Source: JAFAMB01 sp963775805
Lineage (GTDB): Bacteria; Verrucomicrobiota; Verrucomicrobiia; Chthoniobacterales; JAFAMB01
Length of the DNA stretch: 64,000 nt
Assembly: GCA_963775805.1 (NCBI GenBank)
Contig: CAVZKG010000007.1
Location: 124,001-188,000 of the forward strand
Reading direction: 5' to 3'
How positions within the stretch are numbered: the first letter of the stretch is position 1; every line of letters starts with the position of its first letter. The notes under the pieces are model-generated. The model had not been told where the DNA came from. It was given only the letters and a program-made list of their open reading frames with translations, and searched no databases. Below are positions 52,508 to 62,366 of this stretch, piece by piece. A program made the position numbers and the translations under genes.

Positions 52508-55012
52508 TTAGTTCGTGCGCTGTACGGCGCGCGTCGGTTCGCGGTTGACCGGCTCGACCCATTCGGTCGACAGCGTCACCCAGGCACGTTGGCGGATGTC
52601 GGCCGATGATGCGCCCAGCCTCACCTCGAACCTGCCGGCTTCTGCGACCCATGCGCGGCGCACATCGTCGTACGCGGCGAATGCGCGCATGTCCAACGTC
52701 AGGCTCACCCTCTGCGTCTGCCCGGGTTGCAGCCTGACCTTGGCGAAGGCCTTCAGCTCCTGCGGCGGTCGGACCAGAGTGCTGGCTTCGTCGTGTACAT
52801 AAAGCTGCACCACCTCACTGCCGGTGCGCGTGCCGGTATTGCACACCGTCAGTATGACGTTCAGCTTCTCGCCGGGCTGCAGTGTAGAACGATCAAGGGC
52901 CAGGCCGTCGTGCGCGAAGGTGCTGTATGAGAGCCCATGGCCGAACGCAAACTGCGGCGTGATGCCGTGTGCCTCATGGTGGCGATAGCCGATCAACAGG
53001 CCCTCACCATAAGCGACATGGCCGTTGACGCCAGGGTATTGACGAGCGTCGCCAAAGGCCACGGTGTCTTTGATACGCAGCGGCCAGGTCTGAGGCAGCC
53101 GGCCGCCTGGATCGACAGCGCCGAGCAGCACGTCGGCGATTGCGTTGCCGCATTCCTGGCCCGGGTACCAGATCTGTAGCACCGCAGGCACTGCATCCAG
53201 CCAAGGTAGCAGCAGCGGCGAGCCGCTTTGCAGCACAACCACGGCCCGCGGGTTGGCCTCGGCCACGCGAGCTATCAGTTCGTTCTGACGATGCGGCAGC
53301 TCGATTCCAGGGCGATCCAGACCTTCGCTGTCCCACTCGGCGTTGAGGCCGGCAAAGACAATGGCCAAGTCGGCGGCGCGCGAGGCCTCGACCGCCGAGG
53401 CGATGTCGAGCTCGCCGAGCACCCGCGCCGCGCCAATGCGCAACACCGCGAAGTTTTCCGGGGCGTCCCCGGCTGGCACAACCGAGCTGAATTCGACCAC
53501 CAGCTCGACGATCTCGCCGGCACGTAGGTCACGGCGGTGGACCACCTCGTTGCAACCAAAGGTGAAGTATGTGTCCCCACGCTCCCAGCCGGTCCAGGCA
53601 TCTAGTACCGGTTCTCCGTTTAGCCTCGCGCGGCTGACTCCGGCAGAGATCAGCGAGAAGGCGTGTTCGCCGTCGGCATCCGCGACGTAGTGCAGCGTCG
53701 TACGCGCCGAGAATGCGGCTGGGTTAACTCCGGCCGGTGCAGTTCCTATCCATTGCACCTCGCTGTTGGGAACGATTTGGGTCGCGACCACTGACCCGCT
53801 CAGGTCGCTACTGGCGAACAGTTCCAGCGTCATCGGCTGAGACAGCACCGGCGTGTAGCGGTTCAGGTCGGCCCCTGCGTGGTGAACAAAGTGGACACCC
53901 GGGCAGGCTGCGCGCAGTGCGTCGGCTGGCGCCACGCGGTAATGGGCATTCACATTGGCGCTTCCGCCGCCCATGATTTGCGGCAGGGTCGCGGCGCGAC
54001 CGATCAGCGCCACGGTCTGGCCAGGTTGCGGGTTTAACGGCAGAGCGTCTGATTCGTTCTTCAGCAGGACCGCACCTTCGGCGCCGAGCCGGCGGATCAG
54101 CGCGCGGTGAGCGGGAAGGTCGGCGGCCCGTTCGTTCGGAATTACCGGGTCGGCAAAGCTGCCCAGGCGATCGGCAAGTTGCAGCACACGACGGGCGCAG
54201 GTACGCACCGCGTCTGCGGCCAAGCGGCCGTCGCGCACGGCGACCACCAGCTTGTCGCCGCGCTCGCGCGCCGGGCCAGGCATCTCCAAGTCGCAGCCAG
54301 CGAGCACGCTTTGCATGGTGTCGTGCTTGGCCATCCAGTCAGACATCACAAGGCCATCGAAGCCCCACTCCTCGCGCAGCACCTGGGTGACGAGGTGGTA
54401 GTGATCAGCCATGAAAATGCCGTCGAGGCGATTATAACCGGTCATCACAGCCATTACGCTGGTTTCCTTGACGGCGCGCTCGAAAGGCAGCAGGTAGAGC
54501 TCACGCAGGGCGCGCTCGGGGATTTCCGAACTTATGCTCATGCGTTGATGTTCGCTCTCGTTGCCGACGTAGTGCTTGATCGTCGCCGCCACGCCAGTCG
54601 ACTGCAGGCCGCGCACAAAGGCCACGGCCAATTCGGACGACAGCCATGGATCTTCTGAGTAACACTCGAAATTGCGGCCGTTGTAGACCGTGCGCTGCAG
54701 GTTGACGGTGGGCGCGAGCAGCACCCGTGCGCCTTTGAGCTTGGCCTCGGCGCCAAGCGCAGCGCCGGCTTGTTCGATCAGCGCCGGATTCCAAGTGGCG
54801 CCCAGCGCAATGCCCGCAGGAAAGCAGGCGGTGCTCGGCCCGTCCTTGAAGATACCACCACGCGCGCCGTTCGGACCATCAGTGACCTTGAATGCCGGCA
54901 CACCTAGACGCGGGATCGGCACGGTGGTCCAGAAGTCGGCGCCCGTGAGCAGACTGACCTGCTCTTCGAGCGTCATCTTATCTAGTAGTTCTTCGATCTG
55001 CATTCTGTTCAT
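52508..55012 (-). CDS. GH3 beta-glucosidase with PA14 and fibronectin-like domains
   Basis: 834 residues, no leader. GH3 catalytic barrel: K146-H147 in IKHYVGNES, nucleophile D225 in FDGLVMSDWMAKHD. The second GH3 domain (LRRLGAEGAVLLKNESDALP) is interrupted by a PA14-like insert at about 390-530. The C-terminal fibronectin-III-like domain has EVVQLYVHDEASTLVRPPQE. By family it cleaves terminal beta-glucosides. Its base composition is clearly richer in GC than its neighbours, suggesting recent transfer or a different source. No partner transport gene is adjacent. Confidence 0.93.
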   Translation of the reverse strand: MNRMQIEELLDKMTLEEQVSLLTGADFWTTVPIPRLGVPAFKVTDGPNGARGGIFKDGPSTACFPAGIALGATWNPALIEQAGAALGAEAKLKGARVLLAPTVNLQRTVYNGRNFECYSEDPWLSSELAVAFVRGLQSTGVAATIKHYVGNESEHQRMSISSEIPERALRELYLLPFERAVKETSVMAVMTGYNRLDGIFMADHYHLVTQVLREEWGFDGLVMSDWMAKHDTMQSVLAGCDLEMPGPARERGDKLVVAVRDGRLAADAVRTCARRVLQLADRLGSFADPVIPNERAADLPAHRALIRRLGAEGAVLLKNESDALPLNPQPGQTVALIGRAATLPQIMGGGSANVNAHYRVAPADALRAACPGVHFVHHAGADLNRYTPVLSQPMTLELFASSDLSGSVVATQIVPNSEVQWIGTAPAGVNPAAFSARTTLHYVADADGEHAFSLISAGVSRARLNGEPVLDAWTGWERGDTYFTFGCNEVVHRRDLRAGEIVELVVEFSSVVPAGDAPENFAVLRIGAARVLGELDIASAVEASRAADLAIVFAGLNAEWDSEGLDRPGIELPHRQNELIARVAEANPRAVVVLQSGSPLLLPWLDAVPAVLQIWYPGQECGNAIADVLLGAVDPGGRLPQTWPLRIKDTVAFGDARQYPGVNGHVAYGEGLLIGYRHHEAHGITPQFAFGHGLSYSTFAHDGLALDRSTLQPGEKLNVILTVCNTGTRTGSEVVQLYVHDEASTLVRPPQELKAFAKVRLQPGQTQRVSLTLDMRAFAAYDDVRRAWVAEAGRFEVRLGASSADIRQRAWVTLSTEWVEPVNREPTRAVQRTN

Positions 55013-55281
55013 AAAGTTGCTGCGGAGTTATTAGGCAAAGCTTCGCGACGGCCCACAAGATTGGCTCGCCAACTCGCGGGTAAAATCTCGGATCGTTATG
55101 CAAATATGAGATAAAAATCTTGTCATCTCTTTAGGAATTTACGTCCGGAAAATGGGGGCTTCGGCTTGATAGACGTTTCTTGGTCAGAGCGATTAGTATC
55201 GAATCCTCTCCATATCATCGATCAAAATTTTCTGGCCATGACGGTCATAGAGTTCGCGTCTGGGAGGAACGTTGAGAGGAA

Positions 55282-55305
55282 ATGTTATAAGTTAAGACGC
55301 GACCC
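55282..55305. repeat. Repeat C, copy 3 (inverted)
   Basis: atgttataagttaagacg; the reverse complement matches the core of 39297-39332. Confidence 0.5.
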
Positions 55306-55332
55306 TTCGGTGGCGCTTTAAAGAATATCGAT

Positions 55333-55361
55333 ATAAATTGTTGTAAACTAAGACGCGACGC
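55333..55361. repeat. Repeat C, copy 4 (inverted)
   Basis: taaattgttgtaaactaaga; reverse complement matches the core of 39486-39520, including the acaacaattt word; both minus-oriented copies share cgcgac after the core. Confidence 0.5.
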
Positions 55362-55472
55362 TCGCGTTTTATTCACATCGAATTAATCATTAAATCGGCG
55401 TGCATACCCTTTCGGGCTATTGAAATCGATGGTCAGAACGACTAAATTGCGTTAGAAGAGGAGGCTTCGTTT

Positions 55473-55832
55473 ATGTTGCGACGAAAGTTCAACCAGGTTC
55501 GAAGTGATCCAAGAAAGCTGGGCCGATATCAGGCTGGAAATCCATTGTGGCCACTTGAGGAGTTGCACGACCTCGACAAACCGCCATTTGTTGCCGATCC
55601 GGAATTCACTGCATTTAAAATCGACGCTCTTCCTCAAGGCGATCCGGCACTGCCAGGTGACGCTATGCAAGTTCGCGCGTCAAAACACCGGCGCTCGCGT
55701 ATCTTTCAAAGAGAATATCCAATCCCAGAGTTAGTCGCAGGACTACCTTGGCGCTTCGTTCCGCACGTTGCACGCCCCATCGTGCCCGAAGTAGAGTTTG
55801 CTCCATTGGATTTGCTCTACATCAAGCGATAA
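55473..55832 (+). CDS. Small basic protein of unknown function
   Basis: 119 residues. The start is set by a strong Shine-Dalgarno GAGGAGG (55458-55464) eight bases before the ATG. The sequence is rich in Arg and Pro without leader or membrane helix (MLRRKFNQVRSDPRKLGRYQ, PGDAMQVRASKHRRSRIFQR, VEFAPLDLLYIKR). No family recognised. The strong ribosome site and lack of repeats inside it favour a real gene. Confidence 0.55.
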   Translation: MLRRKFNQVRSDPRKLGRYQAGNPLWPLEELHDLDKPPFVADPEFTAFKIDALPQGDPALPGDAMQVRASKHRRSRIFQREYPIPELVAGLPWRFVPHVARPIVPEVEFAPLDLLYIKR

Positions 55833-56066
55833 CGCATCCGCACGCTGAAAACGCTGCAAGGTTTATGTGGCGCTTTTTATTTCAAATCCTAAAAGCGTCT
55901 TGTTGAGCGTGTTCGCATCGACGCATGCCGCCGCGGGTTGCCCTTCGGAACCTGCTCGTCAATGCAGTCTTCAGCAGCCTGTTATTCTCATTTAACTCGG
56001 TTTGGAAATGGGCCATATTTTTGGCTTGAGACATTTGCTCTCGATCCCCAACCGTTAGGAGGCTGC

Positions 56067-57917
56067 ATGTCGGTCAAGACGCAAAACGAAAACGCAGAAA
56101 CAATTGAGAAAGTTGCGGCGCTGCTTCAAAGCAGAGCGGGGGAGGGGGGTAACCAGGCAGAGACGTTCGTTCGCCGGTATTACAGCCAAGTGGATCCGGA
56201 AGACCTCTCCGAGCGCAGCCCTTCAAATCTCTGCGGCGCTGCGTTGGCACACCTGAATTTCATCAAAGAATTCAAGTCCGGCGCACCAAAGCTGCGAGTT
56301 TACAATCCGCAAACGGACAGAGACGGATGGGACTCAACGCATACGGTTATCGAGATCGTCAACGATAACATGCCTTTTCTGGTGGACTCGGTGACGATGG
56401 AGGTTAACCGCCAAGGGCTGACTCTCCATCTGATCATTTATCCGGTGATCAGGACGCATCGGGACGCGAATGGCCTTCTGAGTGAAATTCTGCCCTGGGA
56501 AGCTGGCGAGCGCGGGGCTTCGGAGTCGTTAATGCATGTCGAAGTTGACCGGCAAACCAATCCCGAAAAGCTGATTGACCTGGAAGCAGGGCTTTCGCGC
56601 GTTCTCGCCGATGTGCGCAAAGCGGTTGAGGATTACCCGAAAATGAGGGGCAACTTGGATCGCATTGTCGGCGATCTCAGAAAGCCCTATCCCGAAGCGC
56701 TCAATCCCGAAGTAGTTGATGAGGAGAAGGACTTTTTGCAATGGCTCAAGGAGGGGCACTTTACTTTTTTGGGTTATCGCGATTACGACTTGGTTACTGA
56801 ACGTGGCGAAGACGTTTTGCGCGTCGTGCCCGGTTCAGGCCTTGGCATTTTGCGTGAAACAGGCAAGACCCAGATTTCAAAAAGTTTTGCCATGGCGACC
56901 GCGGAAGTAAGGAAGCTCGCACGCGCTCCCCAACTTTTGGTGATTACCAAGGCGAATTCGCGTGCCACGGTGCACCGTGCCGGATATCTCGATTACGTAG
57001 GTGTAAAGCGATTCGACGCCACAGGCCGGGTCTTGGGCGAGCAGCGCTTTTTGGGGCTCTATACTTCCACCGCCTATCATCGACGTCCTGAGGAGATCCC
57101 GGTGCTGCGCCGTAAGTGGACAAATGTCGTGGCGCGCGCAGGGTTTGATCCCAACGGTCACTTGGGAAAAGCGCTGGTGGCGATCCTGGAAGCGAACCCG
57201 TTCGACGACCTCCTCCAAATACGGGAGGACGAGTTATTCGAGAACGCAATGGGGATGCTCCGGCTCGGCGAGCGCCAGCGTACACGGCTTTTTGTGTGGA
57301 GTGACGTTTATGGCCGCTTCGTCTCGTGCCTGATCTATGTGCCGCGTGAAAAGCACAGCGCCGAGTTGAGCGAGCGATTCCGGCAGATACTGATGCAGGC
57401 GGTCAATGGCATCAGCTCGGAGTCAACCGTAACTCTGTCTGAGTCGATCCTGGCACGGGTGCAGATCATCTTTCGCACTAAGCCGGGAAGCGTGCCTGAT
57501 TTCGACGTTCGCGAGATCGAGAAGCAGATCGTCAAGGCGGCACGCGGTTGGCAGGATGACATTCGGGACGCGCTCGAAGTTCATTTCGGCGAGGAAAGAG
57601 CCAACCAGCTCTATCGTCGTTTCGAGCACGCGTTTCCTGCAGGCTATCGCGAGGAACGTTCAGCCAGAGAAGCGGTTGTCGACGCCGAGATCATCGATAC
57701 TCTCGGAGCGGAGAAAAAACTTGCGATGAATCTTTACGCAGGGAACCAGGGGAGCGCCACTCCTTTGCGCCTGAAAGTTTTCCACTCAGGAGAGCCGATC
57801 CCCCTCTCTTCAAGCCTGCCCATGCTCGAACATATGGGCGTCAAAGTGCTTGAACAGCTCGAGTACAAGGTGGAACCGGAAGGAAGACCCCGGTTTATCT
57901 GCATGATTTCGGCATGA
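56067..57917 (+). CDS. NAD-specific glutamate dehydrogenase, N-terminal part (split gene)
   Basis: First part of the large (180-kDa type) NAD-dependent glutamate dehydrogenase, which turns glutamate into 2-oxoglutarate and ammonia. From ATG 56067 (MSVKTQNENAETIEKVAALL) the 616 codons carry the ACT-like regulatory region typical of the family: NDNMPFLVDSVTMEVNRQGL, GHFTFLGYRDYDLV, RVQIIFRTKPGSVPDFD. The frame ends in RFICMISA; reading one base later gives VYLHDFGM, the family sequence, which runs straight into the downstream frame. So a one-base loss near 57890, beside a CCCC run, splits the gene. Confidence 0.9.
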   Translation: MSVKTQNENAETIEKVAALLQSRAGEGGNQAETFVRRYYSQVDPEDLSERSPSNLCGAALAHLNFIKEFKSGAPKLRVYNPQTDRDGWDSTHTVIEIVNDNMPFLVDSVTMEVNRQGLTLHLIIYPVIRTHRDANGLLSEILPWEAGERGASESLMHVEVDRQTNPEKLIDLEAGLSRVLADVRKAVEDYPKMRGNLDRIVGDLRKPYPEALNPEVVDEEKDFLQWLKEGHFTFLGYRDYDLVTERGEDVLRVVPGSGLGILRETGKTQISKSFAMATAEVRKLARAPQLLVITKANSRATVHRAGYLDYVGVKRFDATGRVLGEQRFLGLYTSTAYHRRPEEIPVLRRKWTNVVARAGFDPNGHLGKALVAILEANPFDDLLQIREDELFENAMGMLRLGERQRTRLFVWSDVYGRFVSCLIYVPREKHSAELSERFRQILMQAVNGISSESTVTLSESILARVQIIFRTKPGSVPDFDVREIEKQIVKAARGWQDDIRDALEVHFGEERANQLYRRFEHAFPAGYREERSAREAVVDAEIIDTLGAEKKLAMNLYAGNQGSATPLRLKVFHSGEPIPLSSSLPMLEHMGVKVLEQLEYKVEPEGRPRFICMISA

Positions 57918-60874
57918 GTCACCCAGGAGCCGGTAAGCTCGATGTTAGCCAGGTAAAAATAGCGTTCGAGGAAGCATTCGCGCGTGCCTGGTCCGGCGAA
58001 ATTGAAAATGACGACTTCAATCAGCTGGTGCTGCGGGCAAATCTCGGCTGGCGCGAAGTCACAATATTGCGGGCTTACAGCAAATACCTGCGGCAGACTG
58101 GGTTTACTTTCAGCCAGGCGTATATGGAACAGGCGCTGTCCGCAAACCCCGCAATATCGAATAGACTGGTCGAACTGTTTATTGCGCGTTTCGATCCTGC
58201 GAGCACCGCTGAAGCTGGGGTCAAAATCCTGATGTTGACGGACGAATTTGAAAATGCTCTTGACTCGGTCGCAAGTCTGGATGAAGACCGGATTATCCGG
58301 CGTTTTCTCGCTCTGATCAGGGCGACGCTCCGCACCAATTATTTCCAGAAGGACGCCTCCGGCGCGAACAAGGTTTACTTCTCCTTTAAACTTAATCCGG
58401 CCCTTATCCCGGGGCTGCCCGAACCTAAGCCCGTGTTCGAGATTTACGTGTACTCGCCGCGCGTTGAGGGAGTGCATCTAAGAGGCGGAAAAGTAGCCCG
58501 CGGAGGATTGCGCTGGTCCGACCGCATGGAAGATTTTCGTACCGAAGTCCTTGGTCTTATGAAAGCGCAGATGGTCAAGAACACCGTGATCGTCCCGGTT
58601 GGCTCGAAGGGAGGATTCGTGGTGAAGCGGCCTCCCGCCGAGCGCGAAGCTTTCATGAAAGAAGGGATTGCATGCTACCAGATTTTCCTGCGGGGACTGC
58701 TGGATTTGACGGACAACCTTCTTGCCGGCGAGGTTATTCCACCAAAAGATTCGGTGTGTTACGATGACGACGACCCCTACCTGGTGGTCGCCGCGGACAA
58801 AGGTACGGCGAGCTTCTCCGATATAGCGAACGGCGTTTCAAAGGAATACGGATTCTGGCTCGACGATGCGTTTGCCTCTGGCGGCTCCATCGGCTACGAC
58901 CATAAGAAGATGGGAATCACCGCGCGCGGCGCGTGGGAATCGGTAAAGCGGCACTTCCGCGAACTGGGGATCAATACTCAGACTACAGATTTTACCGTAA
59001 TCGGAATCGGCGACATGTCGGGCGACGTGTTCGGAAACGGAATGTTGCTCTCCCGTCACGTCAAACTTGTTGGTGCTTTTGATCACCGCCATGTTTTTCT
59101 CGACCCTGATCCCGATCCGGAAGCAAGCTTCAAAGAGCGCGAGCGGTTGTTCAACCTCCCTCGCTCTTCGTGGGCTGACTATAATTCAAAGCTAATATCG
59201 AAAGGGGGCGGCGTTTACCCCCGCAGTGCGAAATCGATTTCGCTTACCCCTGAGGTTAAGAAGGTTTTGGGAGTTGCGGTTAACTTGCTCAGCCCGACCG
59301 ACCTGATCCGGGCAATGCTCAAGGCGCCTGTGGATCTGCTTTATAATGGTGGAATCGGCACCTATGTGAAGGCATCTCAAGAGGCCCACGCGGAAGCGAG
59401 CGACCGCGCCAATGACGCAATCAGAGTAAACGGCAAAGATCTTCGATGCAGCGTGGCCGTGGAAGGCGGAAATCTCGGGTTTACTCAGCTCGGGCGGATC
59501 GAATACGCGCTTAACGGCGGCAAGATTAACACTGACGCAATTGACAATTCCGCAGGTGTGGACTGCTCGGACCATGAGGTTAACATCAAGATACTCCTCA
59601 ATGCAGTCGTCGCAGAAGGACGCATGAGCGAGTCGGACCGCAATCGGCTTCTCGCGGATATGACCGATGAGGTCGGTGCGCTGGTTCTACGCGACAACTA
59701 TTTCCAGGCCCAATCTTTGAGCGTGCGAAAAAGCATGCCGCTCGACTCCCAATTGCGCTTCATCAAATATCTGGAAAAGGCTGGAAGGCTCAACCGCGAA
59801 ATCGAATTTCTGCCCTCTGACGAGGAAATGACTGCGCGCAAGGTGGCAAATACCGGACTAACTTCGCCCGAACGCGCGGTGCTCCTCGCGTACAGCAAGA
59901 TCACGCTCTACGATGAATTGCTGGCGTCCAGCCTGCCAAGCGATCCCTACATCGCCACCGCACTAGCGCGCTACTTTCCTGCGCCGCTTCGCGAGCGCTA
60001 TCGCGAGCATATGGAGCGTCATCCACTCAAACATGAAATCATCGCGACGCATATCACTAACGAAATGATCAATCGGGTTGGCAGCACATATGTGCACCGC
60101 ATGCAGGAGGAGACCGGTGCGCGGGCACCGGATGTGGTGTGGGCTTATTTACTCACGCGCGAAATATTCGATTTTAGCTCCTTTTGGAGAGCGCTGGAAT
60201 CTCTCGACGACGTAGTGCCGCATGCAGTCCAGTCCGAAATGCTGATCGATTCCGAAAGGTTGATCGCGAGTGCAACCTTGTGGTTCCTGCGTTATCGGAA
60301 CTTGAAAGATGACATTGCGAAAACCGTCGAGCAATTTGCCGGCGGGGTCAAAACGCTCGCAGCGGGTCTCAACAGATTTTTGTCTGCAGACCTTAGCGAC
60401 GCCGTCAGGCAGGCAGCGCAACGCTTGACCCAAAACAAAGTTCCAAACGATCTCGCTATGCGTCTGGCAAGTTTCGATTTGTTATACTCCGCGCTCGATA
60501 TCGTTGAGATTGCTAGGCAAGCGGATCGCAGCGTCGAGGAAGTGGCCGCGATCTATTTTCGCCTGGACGGGAAATTGGAACTTTCCTGGCTGCGCAGGCA
60601 GATCAGCAACTTGCTTTCGGATTCCCACTGGCAAACGCTCGCAAAAGCGGGGCTTACAGACGATGTCGCCTCCCTGCAAAGAGAGCTTACCGCCCTGGTG
60701 CTGCAACTTACCCGGCGAATAAAAGCGCCGGACGCGCTTGTTAAGGAGTGGGAAGTGCAAAACCAGAGCGCACTGGAACGCAGTCAGCAGATGCTCGCCG
60801 AACTGAAATCCGCCGGGACCCTTGATCTTTCAATGCTGTCCGTTGTGTTGCGGGAGCTGAGAAATCTGACCTGA
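57914..60874 (+). CDS. NAD-specific glutamate dehydrogenase, C-terminal catalytic part (split gene)
   Basis: 986 codons holding the catalytic half. Start region: SHPGAGKLDVSQVKIAFEEA, then GWREVTILRAYSKYLRQTGF. Catalytic core: EGVHLRGGKVARGGLRWSDR near 190, VIVPVGSKGGFVVKRPP, and ATARGAWESVKRHFRELGI-like, IGIGDMSGDVFGNGMLLSRH near 370 (nucleotide-binding). With the upstream frame it gives about 1,600 residues, the expected length. The ATG 57914 overlaps the upstream stop by four bases, so the two parts could still be made as two chains, but most likely this is one gene broken by a frameshift. Confidence 0.92.
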   Translation: MSHPGAGKLDVSQVKIAFEEAFARAWSGEIENDDFNQLVLRANLGWREVTILRAYSKYLRQTGFTFSQAYMEQALSANPAISNRLVELFIARFDPASTAEAGVKILMLTDEFENALDSVASLDEDRIIRRFLALIRATLRTNYFQKDASGANKVYFSFKLNPALIPGLPEPKPVFEIYVYSPRVEGVHLRGGKVARGGLRWSDRMEDFRTEVLGLMKAQMVKNTVIVPVGSKGGFVVKRPPAEREAFMKEGIACYQIFLRGLLDLTDNLLAGEVIPPKDSVCYDDDDPYLVVAADKGTASFSDIANGVSKEYGFWLDDAFASGGSIGYDHKKMGITARGAWESVKRHFRELGINTQTTDFTVIGIGDMSGDVFGNGMLLSRHVKLVGAFDHRHVFLDPDPDPEASFKERERLFNLPRSSWADYNSKLISKGGGVYPRSAKSISLTPEVKKVLGVAVNLLSPTDLIRAMLKAPVDLLYNGGIGTYVKASQEAHAEASDRANDAIRVNGKDLRCSVAVEGGNLGFTQLGRIEYALNGGKINTDAIDNSAGVDCSDHEVNIKILLNAVVAEGRMSESDRNRLLADMTDEVGALVLRDNYFQAQSLSVRKSMPLDSQLRFIKYLEKAGRLNREIEFLPSDEEMTARKVANTGLTSPERAVLLAYSKITLYDELLASSLPSDPYIATALARYFPAPLRERYREHMERHPLKHEIIATHITNEMINRVGSTYVHRMQEETGARAPDVVWAYLLTREIFDFSSFWRALESLDDVVPHAVQSEMLIDSERLIASATLWFLRYRNLKDDIAKTVEQFAGGVKTLAAGLNRFLSADLSDAVRQAAQRLTQNKVPNDLAMRLASFDLLYSALDIVEIARQADRSVEEVAAIYFRLDGKLELSWLRRQISNLLSDSHWQTLAKAGLTDDVASLQRELTALVLQLTRRIKAPDALVKEWEVQNQSALERSQQMLAELKSAGTLDLSMLSVVLRELRNLT

Positions 60875-60886
60875 TCACCTTTTATG

Positions 60887-60908
60887 CTTTGCCGGAAGCG
60901 AGGCAAAG
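60887..60908. terminator. Hairpin after glutamate dehydrogenase
   Basis: CTTTGCC, an 8-base loop, GGCAAAG: perfect 7-bp stem 12 bases after the stop. No clear T-run; a weak terminator candidate. Confidence 0.4.
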
Positions 60909-61235
60909 TACACTATCGAATCGGTAATTCCCTCGTCGCATTGAGCGACCAAAATTTCATAGTTGTTGTACGATGATTTGACGGTTAACTATTTTGGAGA
61001 GCACCCCGAGGCTGATACTCGAGCGGTTCAATTCGCAAATGAGTTAGTCGAACGATACGATCTTAATGATGATGAGGTACCGCCTAGCTGTGTTCTTCAC
61101 ACTACAATGTTTTGGAAAGCTTGTTTTTTTTTGCGAGGATTTCGCCTGGTTGCGTTATGGTCGTCTGCGCGGAATGGGCTCCAAGGTATCGTAGGCATTC
61201 TGCCACACTGGATATGGAACTTCCAAGCGGGCAAT

Positions 61236-61280
61236 ACCTGGGCCTCTGTCCCGCTCTGCGCGGGACTGCAGCCCAGGCTT
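61236..61280. repeat. Repeat D, copy 2
   Basis: acctgggcctctgtcccg...cagcccaggctta; similar to 39524-39567. Confidence 0.4.
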
Positions 61281-61346
61281 AAATCCAACACGCCTTCGGC
61301 GCTCAGGAAACCTTTATTAGAATCAAGATTAGGCAAAGCGGATAGG

Positions 61347-61385
61347 TCGCATCCTAACTAACAACCATTTATACTATGGTTTTGG
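61347..61385. repeat. Repeat C, diverged copy 5
   Basis: gtcgcatcctaactaacaac...ctatggtttt; same order of words as copy 1 (gtcttaactta, acaattt, atggtttt) but with several changes. Confidence 0.35.
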
Positions 61386-61645
61386 CCTACGCAGAATGTT
61401 AAACGTCGGCGTGAATTTGGATAGCGCATAGTATGGGCAATCTGCCCAAGCGCCGAAGGCGTTGCTACATCTAATAATGGGGTGACGCGAAGCAGAGCCC
61501 CAGGATCGATTATTTCTGTGAGAGGAGCGCTGAAGACGCGGCCCGAAAGGATGTATTAATTATAATATTCGCACCGTTCCGAAACGGGCATTTATCCCTG
61601 CGGTTTGTGCTTGCCGTACGCGATGGCAATAGATACCGTGCCGCT

Positions 61646-62152
61646 GTGAGCAACCTCCCCACACCCGAGCAGCTCATCATCGTCCCACCCGGTGGCGGTG
61701 AAACTGTGCACGCCTTCGGCACAGAGATTATCTTCCACATCACCGGCAAACAGAACGGAGGGCGCAGCGCGGTGGGCACGAGTATCGTCATGCCGCACAA
61801 TCCTGGCCCGCCTCCACACTACCGCGAGCGCGAGGACGAAATATTCTTCGTGCAGGAGGGACGCATGGCGTTCCTTGTCGACGGGACGTGGCAGGAGGTA
61901 CCGGAATGCTCAACTGTTCTAGCGCCGAAAATGTCGGTACATTCACTCAAGAATGTAGGTGACGCGCCGGCGCGCGTCCTTATAACGATGGTGCCGGCAG
62001 GCTTCGAGGTTTTCTACGCGCGATGCGCCGAGGTATTCGCCAAGCCCGGCGCCCCCGACTTGGCCCGGATCGTGGAAATCAGTACGGAACATGGGATTCA
62101 TTACGTCAAGATTCCGGGAACAAACGATGTACTCGAACCGTTGATCGCCTAA
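61646..62152 (+). CDS. Cupin domain protein
   Basis: 168 residues from the GTG at 61646 (an ATG-like start lies 13 codons upstream; both are uncertain). Cupin barrel: GPPPHYREREDEIFFVQEGR has the metal-ligand His and Glu pattern, and MSVHSLKNVGDAPARVLITM the third His. Followed by a helical tail ending LEPLIA. Related to quercetin-dioxygenase-like proteins; substrate unknown. Surrounded by gaps rich in repeats. Confidence 0.75.
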   Translation: MSNLPTPEQLIIVPPGGGETVHAFGTEIIFHITGKQNGGRSAVGTSIVMPHNPGPPPHYREREDEIFFVQEGRMAFLVDGTWQEVPECSTVLAPKMSVHSLKNVGDAPARVLITMVPAGFEVFYARCAEVFAKPGAPDLARIVEISTEHGIHYVKIPGTNDVLEPLIA

Positions 62153-62366
62153 GGCGGAGAGACGGAGAACTCTTGTAGTCTTCGAGCGCTGCCGACAAGT
62201 GCAGAGGACGGAAGAGATTTTGAATCTAGATCTTCGACGAGCCTAAAGTTGCGGCGAAGCCTTTGCCGATTGCCGCAATTCGATAGACTAGGCTGCAGCG
62301 CTTACTCAAGGACGCCTTTCAACCCGAACATTTGGAGCGCAGTCTGACTCGTGTATGTTCTCGTAG

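Larger units (their letters stand above)
55013..55472. other. Gap with two inverted copies of repeat C
   Basis: About 460 bases between the GH3 start and the small gene at 55473. It holds repeat C copies at 55282-55305 and 55333-55361 in the orientation opposite to those at 39.3-39.5 kb. Nothing else was recognised beyond presumed promoters at both ends. Confidence 0.5.
60875..61606. other. Gap with degenerate repeats
   Basis: About 730 bases without a convincing gene. It holds repeat D (61236-61280), a diverged repeat C (61347-61385), and a stretch with gcgccgaaggcg and a later gggtgacgcgaagcagagcc (61449-61506), words typical of degenerate dispersed elements. A 133-codon frame from 60963 is built from these repeats and is not accepted. 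Confidence 0.5.

Noticed and set aside
60963..61361. 133-codon frame after glutamate dehydrogenase
   Set aside because: Half of it is made from repeats C and D (e.g. LKSNTPSALRK), with no ribosome site and no family match.
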